Shown here one piece after another: positions 1 through 5,581 of a stretch of DNA of 6,625 bases; the stretch's first letter is position 1, and every line of letters starts with the position of its first letter. The DNA comes from Planctomycetota bacterium. GTDB taxonomy: Bacteria; Planctomycetota; Phycisphaerae; UBA1845. The position numbers were made by a program, and so were the translations under genes. The stretch spans positions 1 through 6,625 of the forward strand of contig JADFIX010000130.1 of assembly GCA_022566435.1 (NCBI GenBank), written 5' to 3'. The notes beneath the pieces were generated by a model, which had not been told where the DNA came from, did no database searches, and saw only the letters and a list, made by a program, of their open reading frames with translations.

Positions 1-1
1 T

Positions 2-817
2 GTGAAACTGGCCGGTGCGCGGAATTACGTTCTGCGGGGCGATGGGGCGCTCATGCACCAGGCCGTACTGCGATTCGCCCAAGACATGATAATCAAGCGC
101 GGCTTCGTGCCGATGGTCGTCCCCGTGCTGGTCAAGGAAGAGGTGATGTACGGTACGGGCTACTTCCCGACCGGCCGCGATCAGGCGTATTTGTGCGAGC
201 GGGACGAGAAGTCGCTTGTGGGGACGGCCGAGGTGCCGCTCACCGCGTATCACTGCGACGAGATTCTCGCGGAGGCCGACCTGCCGATCAAACTCTGCGC
301 GACCAGCCCTTGCTTTCGCCGCGAGGCGGGGGCGGGGGGCAAGGACACCTGCGGGCTCTATCGCATCCATGTGTTCGACAAGGTCGAGCAGGTCATCGTC
401 TGTCGAAATGACGTCGAGGAGAGTAAGCGGTTTCATCAAGAAATCCTGCAAAACGCCGAGGACGTCATGCAGGCGCTCGGTTTGCCGTATCGTGTGGTGA
501 ATGTCTGCACCGGCGACCTCGGCATGGGGCAGGTGCAGAAATTCGATATCGAAACCTGGATGCCCTCGCGGAACGGGTACGGCGAGACCCATTCCGCGTC
601 GCGGTTCTACGAGTTCCAGGCCCGGCGGCTGAAGTTACGCTACCGTGACGGTGCCAAGAAGGTGCACTATTGCCACACGCTCAACAATACGGTCATCGCC
701 TCGCCCCGCGTTCTGATTCCCATCTTGGAGCTATTTCAGAACGAGGACGGTTCGGTGACGATTCCCGAGGTGTTGCGGCCCTACATGCAAGGTCGGGAAC
801 GCATCGAAAGAACATAG
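2..817 (+). CDS. serS: Seryl-tRNA synthetase, C-terminal catalytic part (5' end outside window)
   Basis: This enzyme activates serine with ATP and charges tRNA-Ser in the cytoplasm. The 271 visible residues are the class II catalytic core. A motif-1-like segment GFVPMVVPVLV lies near residues 34-44, and the serine-site signature TAEVPLT at 75-81. Motif 2 is at about 101-130 (TSPCFRREAG, then DKVEQ). The ETHSAS...FQARR block is at 195-209. Motif 3 is at 225-243 (HTLNNT...PRVLIPILE, with the class II Arg at 236), and the end PEVLRPYM is typical of the family. The LNNT..ASPR form resembles the Thermus-type SerRS rather than the LNGSGLAVGR form. Bacterial SerRS is usually about 420-430 residues, so some 150-160 residues, including the N-terminal coiled-coil tRNA arm, lie left of the window. 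The GTG at position 2 is therefore an internal valine codon, not a start. No intrinsic terminator is visible after the stop. Confidence 0.97.
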   Translation: MKLAGARNYVLRGDGALMHQAVLRFAQDMIIKRGFVPMVVPVLVKEEVMYGTGYFPTGRDQAYLCERDEKSLVGTAEVPLTAYHCDEILAEADLPIKLCATSPCFRREAGAGGKDTCGLYRIHVFDKVEQVIVCRNDVEESKRFHQEILQNAEDVMQALGLPYRVVNVCTGDLGMGQVQKFDIETWMPSRNGYGETHSASRFYEFQARRLKLRYRDGAKKVHYCHTLNNTVIASPRVLIPILELFQNEDGSVTIPEVLRPYMQGRERIERT

Positions 818-944
818 TATGGAGCCGAGCGAATGGTCGGTGCGATTTTCGATTCGCCGGAACCTTTTGCGGCTTCCGGTGTCAAAGATACCGGCTTGGA
901 CGCGTGTCGCTGTTTGAAATCGATCGATTGGCGCGAGTAATTTC

Positions 945-950
945 GAGAGG
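945..950 (+). promoter_or_regulatory. Ribosome binding site fixing the DUF4139 start
   Basis: GAGAGG lies 7 nt before the ATG at 958. The reading frame is open back into serS (a possible ATG at 670), but only the 958 start has a Shine-Dalgarno-like sequence and is followed at once by a signal peptide. This site therefore decides the start. Confidence 0.7.
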
Positions 951-957
951 AAAGCAC

Positions 958-2517
958 ATGATAGGCCACAACCGCCGTTCTATATGTTGGTTTTCGTTTG
1001 TTGCGTTTGCTCTGGTCGCCATCGGTGTGTCGCGGTTGGCAACGGCCGAGGATTCAACCGCCTTGACGATTTACTCCACCGCGCAGCCGGGCGCGGTACC
1101 GGCGGAGATCTATCAGCCGGGGATGACATCGGCGTGGGGCGCCGCGCAGTATCGGCAGATGATCCCCGGCTACGCGATCATCAAGCAAGAGCGGGATGTC
1201 ACGCTTGGCGGGGAGCGAAGCATTATTCGGTTTACGGATGTCGCGTCGCAGATCGATCCGACCACGGTGTCGTTTTCGTCGTTGACCGATCCCGGCGGCA
1301 CGAGCGTCGTCGAGCAAAGCTACGAATTCGATCTGGTGAGCGCGGAAAAGCTCATGGAGCGGTTCCTCGATCAGGAGATTACGGTTGTTCAAGTACAGGG
1401 TGACGTTGCGAAGACGATTACGGCCACGCTTTTGAGCACAAAAGGCGGACTGATTCTCAAGGGAGCGGACGATAAGATCTCCGTGCTCAACGGGTATTCC
1501 TCGGTGTCGTTTCCCACGTTACCCGGTGGGCTGGTCACCAAGCCAACGCTCGTGTGGGATGTGGCCACCGGCACGCCGGGCGATCATCGCGTACGCGTGG
1601 CGTATGAAACAAAGGCCATTACCTGGTGGGCGGATTACAACATTGTCTTTGCGGAAGGCGAGGACGCCAACAGCGGCGTGCTCGACTTCGGGGCGTGGGT
1701 CAGCATCGTCAATCAGTCCGGCGCGACCTATCCCGATGCCAAACTGAAGCTGATGGCCGGTGACGTACATCGGGCGCCGCAGGCGCAAATACGCAGCCGG
1801 CGGATGCGGACGAAAACATTCGCCATGGCCGAGGCCGTCGGCGTGGCGGGGTTCGAGGAGAAGTCGTTTTTCGAGTTCCATCTTTATACGCTTGGCCGGC
1901 CCACCACTTTGCCCGACAACTCGACCAAGCAGATCGAGCTTTTTCCGGCCGCACACGGTGTCCCTTGCGAGAAGGTCATGGTCTACTACGGCCAGGGGTA
2001 TCGCATGCCGATGTACGGCAGCCCGATGATGGATCGTAATTTCGGTGTGCAAAGCAACAAGAAAGTGGACGTCTACCTTCGATTCAAGAATGAGAAAGAA
2101 GTCGGGATGGGGATGCCTTTGCCGGCGGGTCGGATTCGCGTCAGCAAGTTGGACACGGCCGACGGCTCGCTCGAGTTCATCGGGGAGGACGTCATCGATC
2201 ACACGGCCAAGGATGAAGAGGTGCTCATCAAACTGGGCAGTGCGTTCGACGTGGTGGGGGAGCGTCGGCAGATCGACTTCAAGGCTGACAACCGCCGCGA
2301 TTGGATCGACGAGACGATCGAGATCAAGCTCCGCAATCATAAGGAAGAGGCGGTCAAAGTGATCGTCAAGGAAAGCCTCTACCGTTGGACCAACTGGAAG
2401 ATCACCGAGAAATCGCACGACTTTGAGAAGATCGATTCGCGTACGATCTACTTTCCCGTCACGATTGAAAAGGACGGTGAAGTGACGATTCGCTATACCG
2501 TACACTACAGCTGGTAG
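958..2517 (+). CDS. Exported DUF4139 domain-containing protein
   Basis: The product has 519 residues. Residues 1-30 form a signal peptide: NRR is followed by a hydrophobic stretch WFSFVAFALVAIGV and a likely cut after ATA at 30. The rest should be extracytoplasmic. Residues about 65-115 resemble the N-terminal beta region of such proteins (ERDVTLGGERSIIRFTDVASQIDP, then the FSSLTDPGGTSVVEQ segment). A DUF4139-like beta-rich region starts near 218 (ITWWADYNIVF, then LDFGAWVSIVNQSGATYPDAKLKLMAGDVHRAP) and runs to the C-terminal end IRYTVHYSW. The tail has the usual KVIVKESLYRWTNWKI-type strands. The biochemical role of DUF4139 proteins is not established, and no catalytic motif is visible. There is one mature Cys, at 336. 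The gene lies 140 bp after serS and could share its transcript, but no functional link is expected. The family call rests on motif memory and is fairly sure. Confidence 0.85.
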   Translation: MIGHNRRSICWFSFVAFALVAIGVSRLATAEDSTALTIYSTAQPGAVPAEIYQPGMTSAWGAAQYRQMIPGYAIIKQERDVTLGGERSIIRFTDVASQIDPTTVSFSSLTDPGGTSVVEQSYEFDLVSAEKLMERFLDQEITVVQVQGDVAKTITATLLSTKGGLILKGADDKISVLNGYSSVSFPTLPGGLVTKPTLVWDVATGTPGDHRVRVAYETKAITWWADYNIVFAEGEDANSGVLDFGAWVSIVNQSGATYPDAKLKLMAGDVHRAPQAQIRSRRMRTKTFAMAEAVGVAGFEEKSFFEFHLYTLGRPTTLPDNSTKQIELFPAAHGVPCEKVMVYYGQGYRMPMYGSPMMDRNFGVQSNKKVDVYLRFKNEKEVGMGMPLPAGRIRVSKLDTADGSLEFIGEDVIDHTAKDEEVLIKLGSAFDVVGERRQIDFKADNRRDWIDETIEIKLRNHKEEAVKVIVKESLYRWTNWKITEKSHDFEKIDSRTIYFPVTIEKDGEVTIRYTVHYSW

Positions 2518-2552
2518 GGGGGGACGCGACGAGCGACATCAAATGGATGGAT

Positions 2553-2583
2553 GGGTGCCATAGTCAAGCGAAGCGTCGCCATG
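2553..2583 (+). repeat. Dispersed 31-bp repeat, copy 1
   Basis: This stretch begins GGGTGCCATAGTCAAGCG and ends CGCCATG. It matches 5355-5385 in the same orientation at 28 of 31 positions; the differences are repeat positions 10, 19 and 24. It contains the mini-inverted repeat GCGA-AGCG-TCGC at 2568-2579. It lies 35 bp after the DUF4139 stop, in non-coding DNA. Confidence 0.75.
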
Positions 2584-2607
2584 CGGGATTTGAGAGACGG
2601 CATGGCG
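2577..2607 (+). other. 8-bp hairpin before the first Cys-rich gene
   Basis: CGCCATGC (2577-2584) and GCATGGCG (2600-2607) are perfect inverted repeats with a 15-nt loop. The left arm overlaps the end of the dispersed repeat. No T-run follows, so it is not a standard intrinsic terminator for the DUF4139 gene. It may still mark a processing or attenuation structure in a read-through transcript. Confidence 0.45.
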
Positions 2608-2623
2608 TTAGGAGGCGTTAGGA
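2604..2623 (+). repeat. Two tandem copies of a 10-bp unit
   Basis: GGCGTTAGGA occurs twice in direct succession (2604-2613, 2614-2623) and is followed by further G residues. Each unit carries a GGAGG-like core, but they lie 24 bp or more before the ATG at 2648, too far for a normal ribosome binding site. A weaker AAGGGA at 2637-2642 is better placed. Confidence 0.6.
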
Positions 2624-2647
2624 GGGGGTGTCTAAAAAGGGAAAGCT

Positions 2648-3157
2648 ATGCATTCAACCCATTTCATCGCGTCATGCACAGTTGCAGGTTGTCTTTCGCT
2701 TGCATCGGCCACGATGGCTCAAGCCACGGGGGCGTGCTGTGTTGACCTCTCACATGACCGTGGATACGGGGATTTCTGCGTGCTTGTGACCGAAGCCCAG
2801 TGTGCCGGTTTCCAAGTCAATCCCGACTATCGCGGCGTCGGCTCGGACTGTACCGTGTGTTTCGCAGGAGGAGGCGGTGCATGTTGTTTCGGCGACGTGG
2901 GTGGTGAATGTGTAGGCGTTTTTGATGAATCAGCTTGCCAGGATTTACAGATATTTCCGGCAACCGACCGCTACTACCAAGGCGACGGCACGAGCTGCAT
3001 CCCGAACCAACCGACGTTTTTTAACGCCTGTCCATCGATTGTACCGCTTCCGCCGTCTGACATGCCCGCCGTTTCCCAGTGGGGCGTGGCTACGCTCCTC
3101 CTGCTCATACTCGCCGGGATCACGATCAAGTTCACGACGATGCGAAAACGAGCCTAG
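2648..3157 (+). CDS. Secreted Cys-rich protein with GACC repeats and a VSQWG C-terminal sorting signal
   Basis: The product has 169 residues. Residues 1-26 are a signal peptide (cut after TMA at 24 or AQA at 26). The mature part has 12 Cys and two related Cys modules: GACC at 28-31 with C44, C52, C68 and C71, and GACC at 77-80 with C88, C97 and C117, the second ending in QGDGTSCIPN. Such GACC...GDGTSC modules are common in planctomycete surface proteins. The C-terminus has a proline-rich linker (VPLPPSDMP), then AVSQWG (141-146), a hydrophobic helix at 147-160 and a basic tail MRKRA. This is the layout of IPTL-CTERM-type sorting signals, which in other bacteria are handled by an exosortase; no sorting enzyme is in the window. 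The ATG is preceded by a weak AAGGGA at 5 nt spacing. Function unknown; probably an envelope-anchored or exported structural/binding protein. Confidence 0.85.
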   Translation: MHSTHFIASCTVAGCLSLASATMAQATGACCVDLSHDRGYGDFCVLVTEAQCAGFQVNPDYRGVGSDCTVCFAGGGGACCFGDVGGECVGVFDESACQDLQIFPATDRYYQGDGTSCIPNQPTFFNACPSIVPLPPSDMPAVSQWGVATLLLLILAGITIKFTTMRKRA

Positions 3158-3168
3158 GCACGAGACTT

Positions 3169-3209
3169 CTCAGACGGCAGCGCGGGGCGGCTTCGTTCGT
3201 CTGAGTTTT
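3169..3209 (+). terminator. Intrinsic terminator of the first Cys-rich gene
   Basis: CTCAGACG (3169-3176) pairs perfectly with CGTCTGAG (3198-3205) and is followed at once by TTTT. The stem starts 11 bp after the stop at 3157. The loop of 21 nt is long and GC-rich. There is no T-run on the minus-strand side, so it acts only for the plus-strand gene. Confidence 0.75.
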
Positions 3210-3300
3210 CACGGCGTGTGCCGATGATCCCGGACGCAATGGTGGAGAATGTTGGGCATCGGCCAATACGGTCGTCTGAAATCGACAATACGTAATCGGC

Positions 3301-3780
3301 TCACGCCGCACCACGGCGCCGGCGACCGAACAGAATGGTCCCGGTGGTGAATGCCAGCACCGTCATGATGATCAGGCTCCACTCGGAAACTGTCGGGGTT
3401 GTGAACATCTCTGGTATCTCCGGGCAGGGAACGATATTCCCGATCGAGGTTGGTGTTGGGCAGTTACGGTCGCAGTCTGTGGATTGCGAAAGGCACAGAT
3501 TCGTCGGACACCCCGTGCTCGCTGCCGTTAGGCAGAGCCCGTTCGGGCAGTGGGCGTCATGTGAGGCGGTGCAGTTAGAGTCGAATTCGAAACAGAAACC
3601 GACATCCAAGGCACACTCCTTGGCGCCCCCAATCTCCTCAACACAGATACACTCGAGTTGAGTCCTTTCCGGCGGGACACCAAATATACTCTGAGTCTGG
3701 GCGTAAGCCGAGCACGCAAGACCTATCGAGCCCACAACGAAAACCGCGACACGTAGTTGGCGCTTCCTGTAACTAAACAT
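3301..3780 (-). CDS. Secreted Cys-rich protein with a VSEW C-terminal sorting signal
   Basis: The product has 159 residues. It starts MFSYRKRQLR, then a hydrophobic stretch and a signal cut after SAYA at 27. The mature part has 12 Cys (44, 46, 56, 63, 70, 78, 83, 91, 96, 103, 107, 119). A short internal repeat is visible, CPNGLC-L-x3-ST-x-C at 78-91 and CPTNLC-L-x2-ST-x-C at 91-103, with C91 shared. The C-terminus is TTPTVSEWS (127-135), a hydrophobic helix at 136-151 and GRRRRGAA. This is the same sorting-signal type as the neighbour at 2648-3157, but with Ser in place of the usual Gly after Trp. The start has a strong GGAGGA (3787-3792) at 6 nt spacing. The gene is convergent with the other Cys-rich gene and has its own promoter. 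Function unknown; the Cys pattern suggests a disulfide-rich secreted or envelope protein. Confidence 0.85.
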   Translation of the reverse strand: MFSYRKRQLRVAVFVVGSIGLACSAYAQTQSIFGVPPERTQLECICVEEIGGAKECALDVGFCFEFDSNCTASHDAHCPNGLCLTAASTGCPTNLCLSQSTDCDRNCPTPTSIGNIVPCPEIPEMFTTPTVSEWSLIIMTVLAFTTGTILFGRRRRGAA

Positions 3781-3888
3781 GGAACATCCTCCAAGTTGAG
3801 AGGCTGTAGCAACAAATCGGGAGACACCGTACGTATTTCCCGCAGGCCGCGCCTTGTTGCTTCAGGCCGAACCCTCCCGGGGAAATGC

Positions 3889-3904
3889 GTGTTTCCGCAA
3901 ACAC
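3889..3904. other. 6-bp hairpin at the start of the minus-strand leader
   Basis: GTGTTT-CCGC-AAACAC is a perfect stem with a 4-nt loop. On the minus strand it would lie a few bases after the predicted transcription start near 3912, at the 5' end of the leader of the Cys-rich gene at 3301-3780. A 5'-terminal hairpin can stabilise mRNA. A 6-bp stem in a region this size can also occur by chance. Confidence 0.4.
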
Positions 3905-3918
3905 CCTGTACGAGTACG

Positions 3919-3947
3919 AATCTAACCTTTACTGCACCCTGTTTCAA
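3919..3947 (-). promoter_or_regulatory. Sigma-70-like promoter for the minus-strand Cys-rich gene
   Basis: Read on the minus strand, TTGAAA (3942-3947) is followed after exactly 17 bp by TAGATT (3919-3924), 5/6 and 4/6 matches to consensus. A start near 3912 would give a leader of about 130 nt. The 8-mer ACAGGGTG occurs twice on this strand (plus coordinates 3935-3942 and 3902-3909), 33 bp apart. One copy overlaps the end of the -35 element and the spacer; the other lies just past the predicted start. Confidence 0.5.
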
Positions 3948-4224
3948 GCAAGAACTTGATATTTGAGCCTCTTTTCTTCCGTTAATCTTACATACTCTAC
4001 ACGTGCAATACAGTGTAGCTTTACCAGGCTTTGTGTGTTTGGCGTATACCAAACAAGCAGGTCTTTTATCGGAGGTTACGCGCCGGTTGGTCGATGTGCA
4101 CTCGATCTTGTAATTCCGCTGAACGGCACCGCTAGAGAAGAGGCATTCGATATGCCGTTCGAGTCGTCCGCACGCATCGAAGGGCGGGCGGATACGCGGC
4201 ACGATCAACCACTATGACAGACGC

Positions 4225-4344
4225 ATGGCCGTGGCAAGCGCGTTGGGCGACACGGAGGCAATGCGACGAGTTCGTGACCTGGCGGGCGACGTAATACAGA
4301 TTAGGGAGCTTGATACCCCGGTCTTCGTTTTTCTTGTCCGGTGA
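4225..4344 (+). CDS. Possible small or decayed reading frame before the orphan terminator
   Basis: A 39-residue frame starts ATG at 4225 (MAVASALGDTEAMRRVRDLA...) and ends TGA at 4342-4344 with DTPVFVFLVR. The frame is open upstream without a stop back to 4123, but there is no other ATG and no Shine-Dalgarno sequence before 4225. The codons from about 4200 look like ordinary GC-rich coding sequence. The stop is followed after about 38 bp by a strong intrinsic terminator, the position expected for the end of a gene. It could be a genuine small protein, the decayed 3' end of a lost gene, or chance. No family recognised. Confidence 0.22.
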   Translation: MAVASALGDTEAMRRVRDLAGDVIQIRELDTPVFVFLVR

Positions 4345-4382
4345 GTGCGGATTCTTCGCGGAGCGTAAGGCGTGGGACGGTG

Positions 4383-4408
4383 CGGACGGGCTCCCGTCCG
4401 AATTTTTT
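4383..4408 (+). terminator. Strong intrinsic terminator without an assigned gene
   Basis: CGGACGGG (4383-4390) and CCCGTCCG (4393-4400) form a very stable stem (in practice 7 bp with a GCTC tetraloop). AA and six T follow at 4403-4408, then a second run of five T at 4411-4415. The T-run is only on the plus-strand side. It ends a plus-strand transcript just before the MerR promoter and insulates that promoter from upstream transcription. Confidence 0.85.
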
Positions 4409-4428
4409 GATTTTTCCAAGAATTCCAC

Positions 4429-4459
4429 TTGATCCTCACGCTACGTGATGTTGTACGCT
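4429..4459 (+). promoter_or_regulatory. MerR-type promoter with dyad in a 19-bp spacer
   Basis: TTGATC (4429-4434, 4/6 to the -35 consensus) and TACGCT (4454-4459, 3/6 to the -10) are separated by 19 bp, the over-long spacing typical of promoters that MerR proteins activate by DNA distortion. The spacer holds the perfect dyad TCACG-CTA-CGTGA (4436-4448), nearly centred in it. A start near 4466 would leave a leader of about 34 nt before the ATG at 4500. The architecture suggests autoregulation. The -10 match is weak, so this is an inference. Confidence 0.45.
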
Positions 4460-4472
4460 GTACTTGAGGATC
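4431..4472. promoter_or_regulatory. 8-bp inverted repeat flanking the merR promoter
   Basis: GATCCTCA (4431-4438) and TGAGGATC (4465-4472) are perfect inverted repeats 26 bp apart, bracketing the promoter core. Arms of the CCTCA/TGAGG type recall MerR-family operators such as that of SoxR. It may be a second or overlapping operator. Confidence 0.4.
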
Positions 4473-4481
4473 GATCGTTTG

Positions 4482-4487
4482 AAGGAG
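4482..4487 (+). promoter_or_regulatory. Ribosome binding site of the MerR gene
   Basis: AAGGAG lies 12 nt before the ATG at 4500, a somewhat long but usable spacing. It supports 4500 over the in-frame TTG at 4464, which would add 12 residues, has no such site and overlaps the predicted transcription start. Confidence 0.55.
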
Positions 4488-4499
4488 CGGAGCAAGACC

Positions 4500-5249
4500 A
4501 TGCAGGACAATCTGTGGAAAGTCGGTGAACTGGCGACGCGGACCGGCGTATCGGTACGCACGCTGCACTATTACGACGAAATCGGCCTACTCTCGCCGTC
4601 ACAGCGCAGCGGGTCGGGCCACCGGCTATACAGCGCCGATGACATCGTTCGCTTGCAGCAAATTAAGTCATGCCGTCAGTTGGGGTTTTCGCTTGCCGAG
4701 ATCCGCGACCTGTTGAGCCGGTCCGACTACGCCCCGCAGCAGGTGATCCAGCTCCACATTGCGCGGCTCGAGGAGCAGATTCAGCTGCAGCGGCGGCTTT
4801 GCACTCGGCTGGAGGCCATCGCGAAACGCCTACGGGCGGCCGAGCAGGTGTCCGTCGACGAGTTTGTAACAGCCATAAAGGAGATTGAAATGGTCGAGCG
4901 ATTCGAGAAGTATTACACGCCCCAGCAGCTCCGCGAACTCGAGCAGCGGCGGCAGGTCGTCGGGGAGGACCGGATGCGCGAGGTGGAAGGGGAGTGGAAG
5001 CAGCTCCTCGAGCAAATCCGCAACGAAATGGCCAAGGGCACGGACCCCGCGAGCGAAACCATGCAGCGACTGGCCAAGCGCTACCAAGGCCTCATCGACG
5101 AGTTCACCGGCGGGAACAAGGAGATCGAAGAATCCCTGCGGCGAATGTACAAAGCTGAGCCCGACATCGCCAGCGATAAGGGTTATACTCCCGATCCGAA
5201 TCTGGCGGAGTACGTCGGAAAGTCGCTGGCGGCGGCGGACAAGGCATAG
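4500..5249 (+). CDS. MerR-family transcriptional regulator with TipAS-like C-terminal domain
   Basis: The product has 249 residues and acts as a cytoplasmic dimeric DNA-binding activator. Residues 5-73 are the MerR winged helix: WKVGELATRTGVSVRTLHYY, then DEIGLLSPSQRSGSGHRLYS, ending near LGFSLAEIRDLL. A coiled-coil dimer helix follows at about 82-116, rich in Leu, Gln, Glu and Arg. From about 130 to 246 the sequence fits the helical TipAS domain: MVERFEKYYTPQQLRELEQR, EWKQLLEQIRNEMAKGTDP, then RLAKRYQGLIDEFTGG...IEESLRRMYKAEPDIA and DPNLAEYVGKSLA. In TipA this domain binds thiopeptide antibiotics; in other members the ligand is mostly unknown. There is no Cys cluster of the metal-sensing type, only C58 and C101. 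The gene stands alone behind a MerR-type promoter, suggesting autoregulation; no target gene is evident next to it. Confidence 0.9.
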   Translation: MQDNLWKVGELATRTGVSVRTLHYYDEIGLLSPSQRSGSGHRLYSADDIVRLQQIKSCRQLGFSLAEIRDLLSRSDYAPQQVIQLHIARLEEQIQLQRRLCTRLEAIAKRLRAAEQVSVDEFVTAIKEIEMVERFEKYYTPQQLRELEQRRQVVGEDRMREVEGEWKQLLEQIRNEMAKGTDPASETMQRLAKRYQGLIDEFTGGNKEIEESLRRMYKAEPDIASDKGYTPDPNLAEYVGKSLAAADKA

Positions 5250-5266
5250 TGCCGGTTTTGAACGGT

Positions 5267-5281
5267 GCCCACGAGGTGGGC
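5267..5281 (+). other. Hairpin just after the MerR stop
   Basis: GCCCAC-GAG-GTGGGC is a perfect 6-bp GC-rich stem with a 3-nt loop, 17 bp after the merR stop. No T-run follows, so it is at best a weak terminator or an mRNA 3'-end stabiliser. Confidence 0.4.
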
Positions 5282-5354
5282 CGACCGAGCGGGCGAAGCC
5301 GCGCACTACACAGATGTGAATCCCGGCCGCGCGGGTAAGACGGGCCGGATGCGC

Positions 5355-5385
5355 GGGTGCCATGGTCAAGCGCAGCGCCGCCATG
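5355..5385 (+). repeat. Dispersed 31-bp repeat, copy 2
   Basis: This is the second copy of the element at 2553-2583, 28 of 31 identical and in the same orientation. It begins GGGTGCCATGGTCAAGCG. Here CATGG (5361-5365) and CCATG (5381-5385) form a 5-bp inverted repeat. It lies 105 bp after the MerR stop, again in non-coding DNA downstream of a plus-strand gene. Confidence 0.75.
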
Positions 5386-5496
5386 TCTTTTGTGCTTGTG
5401 TGTCATCCAAATATCCCGCGATGTGTCATCGTGCTGACGCAAAAGTGGTGGCCGGGCACCGGCCTAACAGTGGCCGAACTTTATCTCATTTTTTTC

Positions 5497-5525
5497 TTGA
5501 CAACCGATCGGCCGTAGTGCATACT
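5497..5525 (+). promoter_or_regulatory. Strong sigma-70-like promoter upstream of the HNH gene
   Basis: A perfect TTGACA (5497-5502) is followed after 17 bp by CATACT (5520-5525, 4/6 to the -10), with seven T immediately upstream. The predicted start is near 5532, giving a leader of about 208 nt. GATCGGC occurs inside the spacer (5506-5512, within the palindrome CCGATCGG) and again at 5538-5544, 32 bp on. This spacing would suit a paired operator but could be chance. Confidence 0.65.
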
Positions 5526-5581
5526 CTTCATAGAATTGATCGGCGCATGCCATGCCATTCGTTTCCGAACAACACGAGATT

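Larger units (their letters stand above)
3781..4428. other. Long intergenic region with several inverted repeats, no confident gene
   Basis: This stretch separates the minus-strand Cys-rich gene from the MerR gene and looks more A+T-rich around 3910-4080 than its surroundings. Besides the promoter, hairpin, small frame and terminator listed separately, it holds CTACAC/GTGTAG (3997-4002, 4013-4018), TGTTTGG/CCAAACA (4036-4042, 4049-4055) and GAACGGCA/TGCCGTTC (4121-4128, 4153-4160). The 6-7 bp stems are near chance expectation; the 8-bp one is less so. A weak plus-strand promoter candidate is TTGATA (3956-3961) with GTTAAT (3981-3986), spacer 19. No known RNA family (tRNA, RNase P, SRP, tmRNA or a familiar riboswitch core) was recognised. 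Confidence 0.5.

Noticed and set aside
857..942. Alternative small hairpins (CCGGAA/TTCCGG, CCGGT/ACCGG), palindrome AATCGATCGATT and a TTGAAA-N16-AGTAAT promoter between serS and DUF4139
   Set aside because: The stems are short, lack a T-run, and the promoter would start transcription on top of the ribosome binding site; all are compatible with chance.
670..957. N-terminal extension of the DUF4139 gene to an ATG inside serS
   Set aside because: It would overlap serS by 148 bp, has no ribosome binding site, and would bury the signal peptide that begins at 958.
1519..2505. Long open frame on the minus strand opposite DUF4139 (328 codons)
   Set aside because: It is the antisense shadow of a GC-rich gene; no ribosome binding site, no recognisable domain, and the plus-strand protein is clear.
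2681..2692. Lipobox-like V-A-G-C in the signal region of the first Cys-rich protein
   Set aside because: The hydrophobic core continues past this Cys, no basic n-region precedes it, and a normal cut at ATMA or AQA is better.
3220..3263. GCCGATG/CATCGGC inverted repeat as a terminator for the minus-strand Cys-rich gene
   Set aside because: The loop is 30 nt and there is no T-run on the minus-strand side; a 7-bp pair at this distance is expected by chance.
4150..4205. GTTCGAGTC resembling a tRNA T-loop
   Set aside because: The flanking bases cannot form a T-stem and no anticodon or acceptor stem can be drawn.
3723..4208. Minus-strand frame of 161 codons across the intergenic region
   Set aside because: It overlaps the well-supported start, SD and promoter of the Cys-rich gene, lacks its own ribosome binding site and its product looks unstructured and unfamiliar.
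4830..5384. Minus-strand frame of 184 codons opposite the MerR gene
   Set aside because: Antisense shadow of the TipAS-domain coding sequence; it also runs through the dispersed repeat.
5462..5480. GCCTAAC resembling one end of an integron attC site
   Set aside because: No matching GTTRRRY partner and no paired L-box structure nearby; no integrase in the window.
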